A DNA stretch of 64,000 nucleotides from NCBI GenBank assembly GCA_022478985.1, contig JAKSZP010013322.1, positions 62,001 to 126,000 on the forward strand, given 5' to 3'. The position numbers and the translations under genes were made by a program. Origin of the DNA: Massospora cicadina (Eukaryota > Entomophthoromycota > Entomophthoromycetes > Entomophthorales > Entomophthoraceae). Below the pieces are notes generated by a model that ran no database searches, had not been told where the DNA came from, and saw only the letters and a list, made by a program, of their open reading frames with translations. This document shows, one piece after another, positions 44,421-55,373 of the stretch (positions within the stretch are counted from its first letter, which is position 1; every line of letters starts with the position of its first letter).

Positions 44421-44859
44421 AAGGCGGGCAAAGAGCAGGTGGAGTAGAGGTAGAATGCTCTAACTCCACCAATGTTCACCAAACCACTCCACCTGACCCT
44501 GGCCATCTCTTTAGGGCTGAAGATGTTGCCAAAGATAACCTCCACCATATTGTGACTAATGATGTTCTTATGGGTACTACTCGTGCTAAATTTAAAGGCA
44601 ACTAAACCCTTGAAAATTACCAAAGAAGCCCAAGCTGAGGTGTTAAAACCTTATGAAAACCAGATTATTGATCAGGGTTTGGACCTCCAACCTGGATGTT
44701 CAACTGACCTACCTTTGCTTAATAATGTACAAGTAGCCATTCCCATGAAGACCTTAGCAGATAACTTCCATATATTTGCTCAAGTCTGAAATCACATCTG
44801 GAAATTGGGAGCAATCACAGTATTAACACATTAAATACCTCTGAAAACTACTCTAAATG

Positions 44860-45345
44860 TACTCATGTGGACATAACAGTAAACAAGGTGCAAGTCCAAG
44901 ACATCCTTGATAGCGGTGCCCCTATCAATATAGTCAGCACAAAATAGGTTAATAAGTTGAAAATTGCACCCAATGTTGCCCACTGTCAGGAATATGGTAC
45001 AGATGGAGCGAATACAACTAAATCGCTGGGTGCATACAGTACCCTACCTCTCAGATTCAGATCTAATGTATTGATGGCACCAGCCATAGTTTTGCCAAAA
45101 ACACTCTATGATATCATAATTGGGACTGATTTTCTAAGGAGATATGGAGCTGTTACTAATCATAAGGACGATACTCTCACCATTCTTGGCCAGGCTATCC
45201 CACTTTACTATAATAAGGATAGAGCAGCTGAGAAAAAGAAGCCCAGAATATTCATAAATCTGGTCTACAAAGACGGAGTAGTCCCAATTGATTATGTCAA
45301 AGAGCGATTAAAAATAAAAACACTACCCAAAACAGATCAATGAGT
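44860..45345 (+). pseudogene. Element B protease
   Basis: The active-site motif VQDILDSGAPINIVSTK is at about 44895-44946, with an intact DSGA, directly followed by a TAG. The frame reopens at 44957 for 128 codons with a hydrophobic run MAPAIVLPKTLYDIIIGTDF (flap and IIG region) and FLRRYG. This is a retropepsin-type aspartic protease. The dUTPase-like region follows at once. Confidence 0.8.
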
Positions 45346-45364
45346 CAAAGGGCATCCCACTATG

Positions 45365-45665
45365 GTAAAACCAGCACATTATTATATCATACAGAGATCA
45401 AATAATTATCCTGACTGGACTGACAATCAATATCCCAGAAGGTCTTTATGGTGAAGTATATCAACCAAGGTCTAAATTTTGATTTGAGCTGAACATCGCC
45501 CCTGGTATAATCATTCCTGGGCATGGAGAAAGTCACATCTTGTGTGCAAACCTGAAAATTGGCCCATCTCCATCAAGCAACATCAAACAATTGCTTTTCT
45601 GCATCTGTTTGCCTACCATGGAAATTAACTCATTCCATGAGTTTGGAACTTTTGTCAAATTAGGG
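45365..45665 (+). pseudogene. Element B dUTPase-like domain
   Basis: Between protease and reverse transcriptase one frame (one stop in the core) reads IILTGLTINIPEGLYGEVYQ, then PRSKF, then FELNIAPGIIIPGHGE and, after a divergent loop, HEFGTF (45636-45653). These correspond in order to the 'lv.TGl.i.iP.G.yG.i', 'PRSsL', 'GvID.dyrGe' and 'GFGST' motifs of trimeric dUTPases. The residue where the catalytic Asp of motif 3 belongs is Ile, and the stretch is shorter than a cellular dUTPase. Element C has the same domain in the same place. A dUTPase removes dUTP before reverse transcription in some retroviruses; whether this one ever was active is open. Confidence 0.65.
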
Positions 45666-45929
45666 ATTACTTGATAAGGACCTAATAGGCATTAATATTG
45701 TCCCTATGGACGATTTAAGCAACCTGACCAACTCTGAGAAAGGCCAAGCTCAGGAGTTATTTTCTTAATATTAAGAAATATTCTCACAAGATGATTTCAA
45801 TTTGGGATGTGCTAAGGGTGTTGTCTACAATATTGATACTAGAGATCATAAACCAATTTGATTACGCCTTATTAGACGCACAAAATCAACAGAAGAAGCT
45901 GTATCCAAGGAGATACTCCTTGATAGAAC

Positions 45930-46680
45930 CATGGTAGTGCCTTCAAAAGTCCATGGGCGGCACCAGTTTTAATAATGAAGAAAAATGATGGAAGCAATTG
46001 AGTAGTCATTGATTACCAGAAGTTAAAAAAATCATGAAGAAGGACTTGTACCCTCTGCCACAAATTGATGGTACCTTGGACAGGCTAGGGGGAGTGAAGT
46101 TCTTCTCAGCAATGGAACTTATCAGTGGGTATGGCAAAAAAATATGTCCAAAGAGGAGCGCAAGAAATGTGCAATCATAACCCAAGAGGGCCTATTCCAG
46201 CTGACGAGAATGCCTCAAGGGCTCTGAATTGCCCTGGCTACCTTCCAGAGGGCCATGGACACAATCCTGGGAGATTTGAATTTGCCATGTGTACTAGTGT
46301 ACTTTGATGATATCAACATTTTCAGCCGCATTTTAACGACCACCTGGAACACTTAGAGGAGGTTTTCATAAGGCTAGCAGCTGCAAACTTAAAAATCAAG
46401 CCCAGAAAGTTCCAGTTCTTCCTTATCTGGCTGAAATTCCTTGGCTTTGTAATTAGTAAAGTAGGTCTTTGTCCACAATCCTCTAAGTTGGATATCATCT
46501 CCAAAATGAAATGGCCCAAATTCAAGCACAATATCCAATTAACCCTAGGCATGATTGGGTATTATCGCCGATTTATTGCCAACTTTGCACAACTTGGAGA
46601 GCCGCTTTTCTATCTACTTAAGGATAAGATCCCATTTGACTGGACTCCAACTTTCCAAAATTCATTTAATCAGCTCCAAT
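45930..46680 (+). pseudogene. Element B reverse transcriptase
   Basis: The sequence reads APVLIMKKNDGSN then VVIDYQKLKK (fingers), DLYPLPQIDGTLDRLGGVKF, FSAMELISGY (motif A, Asp replaced by Glu), RMPQGL and ATFQRAMDTILG (motif B), and LVYFDDINIFS with an intact FDD (46300-46311). The thumb and connection follow: LGFVISKVGL and LTLGMIGYYRRFIANFAQLG (46488-46685 open). The DNA polymerase would copy genomic RNA. Several stops, for example at the GLxIALA position, inactivate it. Confidence 0.8.
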
Positions 46681-46689
46681 TGTAACTAT

Positions 46690-47110
46690 TAGTCGCGCTT
46701 GTTCTTCAATATCTGGACTTTAATTGTGAATTTATTGTCCAGACTGACGCATCCCTAATAGCAGTGAGGGCTGTATTATCTCAGATCAGGGAAGACGGTG
46801 AAAAAAATCCAGTTGCATTTGCTAGCCAGACCTTAAATGTTCACAAAAGAAATTACACGGTGATGGAATGAGAATGCTTACTGTCATATATGTTGCAAGC
46901 AATTTTAGGTCTACTTGCATGGCACTCATTTCAAAGTTGTTACTGATCATGCATCCCTAAGATGGCTGAACAAATTATTGAGCCTGAGGGCTGATTAGTC
47001 CACTTGGCGGTAAAGATTTAAGCTTATGACTACACAATTGAGCATCGTGCTAGAGTAAAACATCAAAATTCCAAGTGCCTTTCCCAACTGCCCACTATTG
47101 TAATACTTAG
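46690..47110 (+). pseudogene. Element B RNase H relic
   Basis: FIVQTDASLIAVRAVLSQIR carries the first catalytic Asp (about 46735). It is followed by NPVAFASQTLNVHKRNYTVM and then a stop at the position of the catalytic Glu region, and later, in other frames, phrases corresponding to F.V.TDH and H..aRVKHQNSKCLSQLP. The order is normal and the domain is broken. Confidence 0.7.
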
Positions 47111-47259
47111 TCTGGCCGCTAATTAGTTGTTTAGAAAATGATCAGTGGAGAGTACCAAGATGAGCCTGAATACGTCCAAAAATTTTATCAGATTTATGAC
47201 AAGATATAACTAAAAAAGGGACACTTTACAAAGTCATTGAGGGCAAAAAGTATATTTTA

Positions 47260-48110
47260 CAAAACCATCAGTTCAAACAGACATCGTTTTGGCTTCCCAT
47301 AAGGCCATAGGGCATGGTGGATTAAAAAAGATGAAGGAGCATCTGAAGCAATTCTTTTATCTGGAGTCAATGCATTTCAACATCCAAGAAACGGTAGAAT
47401 GCTGTGCAGAGTGTCAAGGTAAGAAACCGTTCTGAAAAAAGCACATCTTATCAGCTTGTTTGGCTTAAGTTTGCCTAATACCATATCTAACAATGTTGTC
47501 AGCCCTCTTACAACAAGCAATTTGAAAACATAAAAATTATTGTAGCTATCAACCACTTGACTAAATGGGTTGAAGAAAAGGCTATTTGGGAAGCAGGAGC
47601 GGCAACTACAGCCAAGTTCGTCCTGGAAAACATCTTCCACAAGCATGGATGTCCTCAGATTATTCTTACCAATAATGGAGCAAATTTCACTGCCAATGTC
47701 TTTGCTAAGCTCAACCATTTAATGGGAGTACAAGGCATGCTTTCTACTACCTATCATCCTGAAACTAATGGTACAGTTGATCACACAAATGGGAAGTTGG
47801 TGAACATTATTGGAAAATTAACTTTGACCAAACCATCTGAATGAAGTACTTATTTGAGTTTGCCAGTATTTGCCTACAATATCTCCTACCTTTTGGCAAC
47901 CACGATGTCCCCTTTTCAGTTATTATTTGGAAGAAATTTGGCTCTAACCTCGCTTCTATATTTAGTCCTAGAAGATCCTGGAAAGAACAGTTATCCTCAA
48001 TATATCGAGAAGCTTACAGATACCTTAATTGAACTGCAAGCTCAAGCCTTTGACAACAGTTTTGCTTTGAAAAAGGCCTAACATGAAAAAGTATACAAAA
48101 GTCGCTAAAA
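47260..48110 (+). pseudogene. Element B integrase
   Basis: The zinc part has SHKAIGHGGLKKMKEHLKQF (two His) and VECCAECQGKK (CxxC) between 47290 and 47430. The core includes NHLTKWVEEKAIWEAGAATT and PQIILTNNGANFTANVFAKL, where the second catalytic Asp (TDNG) is Asn. TTYHPETNGTVDHTNGKL follows, where the catalytic Glu is Asp. Then comes the usual ISYLLATTMSPFQLLFGRNL stretch. Two of the three catalytic residues are changed, so the copy could not integrate. No chromodomain follows. Confidence 0.8.
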
Positions 48111-48413
48111 ATTGCCCAACTTTGAAGTTAACAATGAAGTTATATGTTTCAACACCCACAGATTGGGCCAATTGCAATAGTTAGATCACATTTGGGTTGG
48201 ACTATTCATAATAATTGAGAAGACATCATAGTTCATATACACAATCAAGGATATTAGGACTGTCCATAATTACAACTGAGTCCATGCAAAAGTTCTAATA
48301 AGGTTCAATAAGTTGACTGATTAAGAATAATATATAGATAATAAGAGCTTTGCAAAGAGAGTAAAAAATAAAGAAAAAAACAAAAATGTATATACTAAGA
48401 AAAGTTTAAAGTA
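48111..48413 (+). other. Element B pol tail, left of LINE-3
   Basis: Decayed integrase C-terminus and AT-rich sequence of element B, ending in the LINE-3 target copy AAAGTTTAAAGTA (48401-48413). The other half of this tail is at 61662-61936. Confidence 0.55.
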
Positions 48414-48650
48414 GAAAACTTTTTTCTCTTGTTACAAACACTTTTGCAACATAAATGATTAAAGTCTAGGTAAGTTTGATAATCTCATCGAGGAGATTGA
48501 TGTGCACCCAATGTTGGGTAGCAGTTGGGAGAGCAAAACTAAAAGCACAGGAGTGGGAAACCACCATTCAAGTTTCACAAACGCCCCAGCAACACTGGCA
48601 GCCTAAATAAAGTTAATAGTAAAAAACCGGCGGTTAGCATTTTTCCAGAA
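48414..48650 (+). other. LINE-3 5' untranslated region
   Basis: Sequence between the target duplication and the first ORF1-like codons. Nothing further is recognised; LINE promoters are internal and usually lie here. Confidence 0.4.
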
Positions 48651-48653
48651 TTT

Positions 48654-49048
48654 TTGGTCTGGCAAGCATGCTGTAATCAGTTCATCAAAACGCCACAATC
48701 CCAGCCCCTGTTGTCAGTGGAGCATGGGGCGCAAGTTTTCCTGGATATACAACAAATGGCACTTTGGGAAAAGTTTTGTGGAGAAGTACACACATTTCCT
48801 GACTGCAGTGTACGTTGCACCGCACTCCATGCCCCAAGGGTGGCTGGATTTTGGGTTCAAGACCAAATTGCGGCAGATGAAGCCACAAAAGTGCAGGTGG
48901 TGGTGGACCTCCTGGGTGGTCAACAGATAGTTGACACAAAATGAATTTGTTAAACTAAATAAAACCAAATTTTGTAACGTTTGAATTCCTTCCTACAACA
49001 ATTAAGTGCACCATGCTGGAGCACCACCTAATGACTGGGCTCAACGAG
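48654..49048 (+). pseudogene. LINE-3 ORF1, left part
   Basis: Open from 48654 in one frame (96 codons), then broken. The last codons before the insertion read TMLEHHLMTGLNE, and the sequence after element C continues YGEIQSFEMQHF. LINE-1 ORF1 has the parallel LHRGLMEFGSVLSVDL. The continuity shows that element C interrupted ORF1. Confidence 0.65.
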
Positions 49049-49602
49049 TGTCACAATTCTGATATGACTGAATGATAAGCTTGGAACAGCTAGGGCGGAT
49101 TGGAAAGAATCCGCCAAACATGATATCAGTTACAATTATATGAGTAACTTAAGATGAGGCGATATTGTGATATAATGGGTTACAAATGAATCGCCTCTAA
49201 AATAAGGCAATAAGGCGATGTTTACATTTGATACATACAATTTAATTTGCCTCCAATTAGGGTGATAGAGAGTTAAAGAATAACAAGCCAAAATTGAGGA
49301 GAATTAACGGAATAGAATAGTCCAACCTACGAGAGCAATATCATTCAAAGCAGCTATATACAAGTGAGATGGGCAATTGAGAAAGGTAGGTTGTTAATAG
49401 TAGAGAGAGAGCAGAACAACAAAATGTCGCTGTATTTATAAAAGTAAATAAAGAGTTGTTGGGGCGATTGCTCCTATTTTTAGTATATTTTTAAGCGTGT
49501 TCAAAGGACTGATGATCCCCACATCGTCTGTCTGTTGTTCAGTGGGTTTGACCTGTGAGAACAATATGGCGGATCCTAATGATATCATCTGAAATTATAA
49601 CA
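49049..49602 (+). repeat. Element C 5' LTR
   Basis: TGTCACAATTCTGATATG to ATTATAACA. It closely matches the 3' LTR; in a 195-base comparison (from AATTTAATTTGCC) I count about five differences. A TATA-like TATTTATAAAAG precedes AATAAA-like AAATAAAGAG near 49432-49453. Confidence 0.92.
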
Positions 49603-49603
49603 G

Positions 49604-49621
49604 TGGTGCTCATAACAGGGG
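49604..49621 (+). promoter_or_regulatory. Element C primer-binding site
   Basis: TGGTGCTCATAACAGGGG lies one base after the 5' LTR. It is complementary to a tRNA 3' end terminating GAGCACCA. Confidence 0.75.
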
Positions 49622-49658
49622 GCCCATTGATTAACCAATAAGTACTCCTAATCTCCAG

Positions 49659-51190
49659 TTGTCAGCTATGTCTTATACATCCTGCGTTGCTGGGGAATCT
49701 TCACAAAACACCGCACCAGCTGAGTATGAGGAACTCAAACTCACACTAGACGCAGTGCTCAAAAAACAGGATGAACTTCTTCAAGAAAGGAATAATGTCA
49801 TGCACCAGCTTGATTTCACTTTTAGCCAAATGAAAATTCTGGGACAACAAAACAAGAAACTTGCTAACTGGTTGGATGATACTACCAAATGGCTGCAGTG
49901 CGCAGAGTGGAAATTGACCAGTTCCTCTCAGTCTTCTCACTGGAAAGAGGATGAACAACAAGGGGGGCACCATATGAGGAAGAATATGACGCTGGTCAGA
50001 GCTATTACACCCAGGATGGTAGTACTGGATACAAATATGAGTCAGAGTGCCAATTCCACAAGTAATGGTGGTGCTGCCCATGGCAGAAGGACACAATACC
50101 CCTGAGGTGGAAGACATACCAACTTCCACTGGTCCATCTTATCATCAGAAAACTACTTTTGGATCCCGACCCATTCCTCAGTATGGACCAAAAAGCTGTG
50201 AATGGGATGAGGAGGTTAATATAAAGAAACTACCTCCATTTGACCAAAATGGGAATATTCATGGCTTCTTCAAACAGTTTGAATTTGCAGTGGAAGGCGC
50301 ATCCAATATACGGAAGGCTAAACTGTTGATATCTGCCTTGGATGTTGGGAGTGCCAATCAAGTCACCTGTTATCTCCCAAGTAGCTCTGTTACCTATAGG
50401 GATGTAAAAGATACCATGATTCGCCTGTTTGGGGGTTACCTCAAAGATGTCACAGTGGAAAGCGGAATTCTTAATGATTGTGTTCCACCAAAATGAGACT
50501 CTCCTGGAGTTCGCTGATTGATTTACGATGGAAGCTCACATGCTGATTGGGGCAGGATACTTAGTGGAAGCCAACATGTACATCGCCACGACCTCCATGG
50601 TGAAGCCATACCAAGAGCTTCACAATGTCATTTCACCGCTTCTGGATGACGACGTTTCCCTGCTCAAGATTGTACAGTTTTTGCGTCGCATATCTCCTAA
50701 CTTTCCACTGCTAGGTATGGAACAGAAGACTACCACCTCTACTGTACCCTCTTATTCAGGAGAATACTCCATCCGACTCACATTCCACCTAGCAACCCTC
50801 AACCTTACTATAACTCTTTGCCTCATCCTCAGCCAGATTATACTCAACAGTTTGATCATCGTCCAGGGACTGGTTACAAAAACTGTTAGCAACCTAGCTA
50901 CTGACCAGGACCTAGTTATGCTGAACGTCAGCAATCATCTTAATGAACTGGGCCTGGTTACACCAAATGACCCCAAACTTTCCAATTTAAACCCTCTTAT
51001 GAAAATCAAGGACGTGGCACTTATGGGGTTAGGTGCTATGAATGCGGCCGCCCTGGTCACTTGGATCAATTCTGCCATAACCGTCGTGTGCACTACATAC
51101 ACCAAGGTCAATACTACCAGAGAAAAGATGGAGCAGAGTAGAGACAGGACTCTCTACCACCGCAATTTTAACTCAAAAGGTCCCTGAATC
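49659..51190 (+). pseudogene. Element C gag
   Basis: The first frame (49659-50105) holds a coiled-coil-like region, EELKLTLDAVLKKQDELLQE. After a frame change, 50047-50496 holds the capsid: NIKKLPPFDQNGNIHGFFKQ, AKLLISALDVGSANQVTCYL and VKDTMIRLFGGY. A third segment leads to an intact CCHC knuckle, CYECGRPGHLDQFC (CX2CX4HX4C, 51034-51075). The layout matches a Ty3/Gypsy Gag. At least two frameshifts separate the parts. Confidence 0.85.
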
Positions 51191-51569
51191 AATAGTAGTA
51201 TATCCCGCGGAAGTCCCTCAGTATGATGATGGAATTTTTAACATCATCCAGTTGGAGGAGTGAACGTAGTGACATGAGCTCAAGCTAAGGCCATGACGGA
51301 TGAAGGATCCCCAGAACAACTGAAGCCATATTCCTGTCAAATGCTTAATCAAGTTTCCTCAGACAATCTGGATTCTGCTGCAGATGCGCTAACTCTAAAA
51401 GGAGCAAACGTTTCCCTTCCAGTAGACGCCATTGTCAAAGAATATCCCAAAGTTGGTGAGGGGATGATGAGTTTTCTTGAAAAAGAGATCCCATAAATGT
51501 CCATATATTAAACAGTCAATATTCTTCTTATTCTGAGTGTACTTACTGTGATATTTTTGTAGCAAAAAT

Positions 51570-51880
51570 AGAGTTTGCACTATAATAGATACTGTTGCTC
51601 CAGTCAACATAGTTTCCACTAAGTTGATGGCGAAGTTGACGTTAAAGCCTGATGTGTACCATCAAATGGTGTATGGAACTGCTGGAGCAGAAAGTACCAT
51701 CTCTGAGAGAGCTTACAGTGCGCTACCTCTGCACTTTGGGTCCATTGTTGTCATAGCTCCAGCGATTGTGCTACTAAATGAAAACTATGACTTGCTAATT
51801 GGAACCACTTTCTTGAGACATTTCAGGCTGTCATCAATATGACGGAGGAGACCCTTGCCATTTTAGGATAGTGGATCCCA
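51570..51880 (+). pseudogene. Element C protease
   Basis: The active-site region reads DTVAPVNIVSTKLMAKLTLK (from about 51585), where element B has DSGAPINIVSTK; the Gly of the DSG/DTG triad is Val, so it is inactive. The fold continues GAESTISERAYSALPLHFGS, VIAPAIVLLNENYDLLIGTT and FLRHF, matching the flap and final helix of B. Confidence 0.8.
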
Positions 51881-52019
51881 ATTTACTTCACCTCTAGAAG
51901 AGTGCCAAAGGATCTGATGCACATGAGCTATATCAATATTGCATATAGTGATGGGGTGATGTCAGTTCACTATCATTGACTAAAAAAGACTTGGACCCTT
52001 CCCCAGCAGATATATGAAC

Positions 52020-52350
52020 ATCAAGGGATACCTCTCTGAGCTGCATGGCCCATATCTATTCCTTCTGGACATCAAGTTTTAGTGAACACCAAGTTAGAGG
52101 TAGAAGTGCCTGTTGGGCTATATGGGGAAGTCATTGGGCTCTGTCATCAAACACGGTTTGAGCTTCATGTGGCTCCAGGGATTATACTTTTAGGCCATGG
52201 AGAGATTAAGGTTTTGTTAGCAAATCTCCAGAACAAACCAATGCAAATCCGCCGACACCACTAGTAGTGTATTTACATTTGACTCCAATAGAAGAGGTTC
52301 TTCAGGTTCATGATTTCAGGTCGTTGGATGAATTTGGTCTATCAGTCGAG
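52020..52350 (+). pseudogene. Element C dUTPase-like domain
   Basis: The frame at 52037-52264 reads ISIPSGHQVLVNTKLEVEVP, then VGLYGEV, then RFELHVAPGIILLGHGEIKV and LLANLQNKPMQIRR. This follows trimeric dUTPase phrase by phrase ('i.ip.g.r.lv.Tgl.v.vP.g.yG.i', 'i.v.pGvID.gy.Gei.vll.N....p..i..Gd'). After one frameshift the ending PLVVYLHLTPIEEVLQVHDF and SLDEFGLS parallels the C-terminal 'aQLv.....v.ev..l..t.R..gGFGST' arm. As in B, the catalytic Asp of motif 3 is absent (Leu here) and motif 2 is degraded. It lies just downstream of the protease. Confidence 0.7.
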
Positions 52351-52522
52351 GTACTGGCCAGTGTAATGATGGTGGTACCACGGAGTAATTTAATAGGGCT
52401 ATCAGAAGAACAAAAAGACAAGCAATAGCTTCATTTCAGAAGTCAAGGAGATTTTTGCTGTCAATGATCACGACTTAGGGTGTGCTTGGGGGGGTGGTCC
52501 ATTGAGTGGACACAGGAGATCT

Positions 52523-53950
52523 TGTCATGTAAACGGCAGAAGAAGTTTAGGCCGGCCTGCCAGTTGGGATGCTTAAGCACCCAAAAAGCAATCCAGAATG
52601 CCAGAGGCATTGCTGACTGAATGACGTTTTATGGAGCTGGGAATTGGGAGATGACAAATCGTTGGTGTAAGACAATAGTGAATATGATCCTGAGAACAAA
52701 CCAAATCAAGGCCGCCCCAGACCCTGGAGGTCTTGCTGCAGGGGGAAGAACCACAGATATGCTTTCAACAAGTTCACCAGTATATGGGGCTGGTTTGACT
52801 GGGAAGACAAGGGGGCGGATCCTTGCTTGAAGATGGTGGACATAAGGCAACAAGATCCCAGTTTATTGTTGATGAAAGTTTATAATGATAGAGTTAAATT
52901 GCCAGAAGTATCTAGCTCGCTGAATCCAAGCTTACAACGGTGGGGGACATAGTGACCATGAGTAGTGGTAGAGTCCATACAGTGTACAAACTGATGGGCC
53001 ACCAGAGAAAAGCCATTGGAAATGCGGCCAAAAGGAAATCAATAAAATCAAAATTTATTGGTTTTTGAGGCAAAATTTTATTGCAAAGGAAAAGGAAGAA
53101 AATTGACTAACAATTTTCTCAGTGCAATGCAACTGATTAAATAGTGGTCAATTGATGCGGGGACAAGCCAGGATTAAGACCCTCAATTTCGACCTAACTG
53201 GCAAATAATTCAGGATTGGGCGGATGAGTTCACTGGGAACTGACATCGAAGAATTTGGCAGCAGCCAAGTTGCTGTCAATTTGACCTCAAACATCCAAAC
53301 TGAGGCTGCGCTACATTTCTAATGGTTAGCATAATGGCATTTGGACCAACAAGCAGCGGGAATCCCCCAAGGCCACCCCACATAGAGGCGGTCCCATTTG
53401 GTTGGAAACAGGTTTGGGACGCCCAACCCCCATGCCTGGTTGCTGGGCTGTTCATTCAGTCAAAAGCGTTGCATTGGCCACAATGCCCGATTTGCTGGAA
53501 GGGAGCTTTAAACCCTTGTTAATGGTGTCTGATGCTATTACCTGCCCATCAGGGATGATCCACGACAATTTTGAGGGGGTTGATTTTTTCAATCATAGTA
53601 TCGGCCAAATTGAAACCTTTAGCGATTCCAGCTGATTGATCAGTATTCATCCCTTTCTGACTACATGGAATCTGAACATTGGGCTGACTACCACTCAATT
53701 TGGGCTAATCAATTTCATTTCAGCAATCTCAGCGCAGATTTCCCTGATTAACTATATGAGTTCTGCCAAGGTGAGTGTGGGCACCGGGGGAGGGATCTGA
53801 AGCAGAAGGGCTGTTACCTAGCGCTCATCTACCACGTGGGCGAGATCTCCCAGGGTAACGAGGGGTACAGCCGCCCTCTTTGATACCTTCTTACTCAGGA
53901 ATGGGAAAAGGGCCTGATCAATGGCCAGGGGACATTCCCCAGGACTTACA
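52523..53950 (-). mobile_element. Solo LTR of family A inside element C
   Basis: Minus-strand LTR, 1428 bp. Its ends read TGTAAGTCCTGGGG...TTTACATGACA in its own direction. It has the family blocks, such as the one at 53920-53830 (CCATTCCTGAGTAAGAAGG ... CACGTGGTAGATGAGCG). The flanks GATCT (left) and ATCAT (right) are only a partial target duplication, but the codons of element C (…VDTGD | HPPIR…) resume across it. Confidence 0.8.
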
Positions 53951-54770
53951 ATCATCCCCCCATAAGGTCTTGGCTGATCTGCTGATTGAGGGCAGTGGAA
54001 GACGTTGTCACAGAGGAAATCAACAAGTTGCTGGATCAAGGGATGCATGAACCGTCCAAGAGTCTTTGGGCTTTGCCCGTTCTGATTGTAAAAAAGAAGG
54101 ATGGCACCAACCGCATAGTAGTAGATTACCAGAAGCTCAATAGTATTACAAAAAAGGACTCGTACCCCTTGCCAAGAAATGACAATACTTTGGATTGTTT
54201 AGGGAAAGCCCATTATTTTTCAGCAATGGACTTGATATCAGTTTACTGGAAAAATCAAGCTACCCGCAGCAGAACAGGAAAAATGCGCTGTAATCACATC
54301 CAAAGACCTTTTTTCACCTGACTCAGATGCCTCAAGGGCTGTGTAACGCCCCAGCTACATTTCAGTGAGCCATGTACTTTATTATTGATGACCTGAAGCT
54401 GTCATGCGTCCTCATATACCTAAATGATATTAATGTTTTCTCTAGAACCTTTTTGGAGCACCTCAAACATTTAGAAGCAGTATTCCGCCAGCATGATGAG
54501 CAAACGTCAAAATACAGCCTCGAAAATGTAACTTCTTCAAAGATCTGTTGGAATACTTGGGGTCTGTGGTAGACTTTAAGGGCTGAAACCACAGCCAGCT
54601 AAGGTGGAGGCCATCCATAAAATGACTACACCTAATAGTAACGTGACATACAGGTATTTTTGGGAATGGTCAGTTACTACCAGCGCTTCATCCCTAACTT
54701 TAGCTGTATTGAGGGCCTTTATTTGAGCTGTTAAAAAAAGGTTGCTGTATTTGAATGGATGGAATGTTGT
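53951..54770 (+). pseudogene. Element C reverse transcriptase
   Basis: The frame 53986-54321 reads RAVEDVVTEEINKLLDQGMH, LPVLIVKKKDGTNRIVVDYQ, KLNSITKKDSYPLPRND and then FSAMDLIS (motif A with Asp). RMPQGL and NAPATFQ follow in motif B (54325-54365, a stop after). The YxDD motif reads LIYLNDINVFS (first Asp to Asn) near 54413-54445. The thumb has YYQRFIPNFS near 54670. The inactivating changes include stops and the altered polymerase triad. Confidence 0.85.
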
Positions 54771-54779
54771 CAATACGAC

Positions 54780-55230
54780 TATAATACACTTTGTACGGCG
54801 CTGACCAGTGCGCCAGTGCTATAATATCCAAACTTTGATAGGGAGTTAATAATTCAGATGGATGCGCCCCTTTCCACTGTTGGGGTGGTAATTTCTCAGA
54901 AAGATGACGAGAGAGAGGAGCATCCTATAGCATACTGCAGTTGAAGTCTGAAATGCCATGAGCTTAATTATACTATGACCAAATGGTAGTGCTTAGCAGT
55001 GATCTATGCATATAAGCAAATTAGAGCCTACTTGCACGGGGTAAAGTTTAAAGTTGTAACAAATCATGCATCATTAGGCTGGTTGCAGAACCTCAAAGAG
55101 CCTGAAGGGCGTTTGGCTTAATGGGCTCTTAAGCTGCAGGCTTATGACTTCAAGATCCTTCACCGCCTAGGAGTAAAGCATCAGAACTCTGACTGTTTAT
55201 CTTGATTACCGACTGTTGCCATGATGGTGG
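54780..55230 (+). pseudogene. Element C RNase H relic
   Basis: IIQMDAPLSTVGVVISQKDD (first Asp, about 54850), HPIAYCS, ELNYTMTKW then CLAVIYAYKQIRAYLHGVKF, and KVVTNHASLGWLQNLKEPEG, where the Asp of TDH is Asn (55050-55110). Then come HRLGVKHQNSDCLS and the end of the domain near 55215. Confidence 0.8.
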
Positions 55231-55373
55231 ACCTCAGTGATGTGATGTACAATAAGATGCTCAGCAGAAAATATGCCGATGAACCGCCCCAAGTGATCAA
55301 AGCGTTAAATGAGATGTGAACAAATACCTTTCAATGGAATGGGGAACTGTACAAGTGGATTAATGATTCTACA

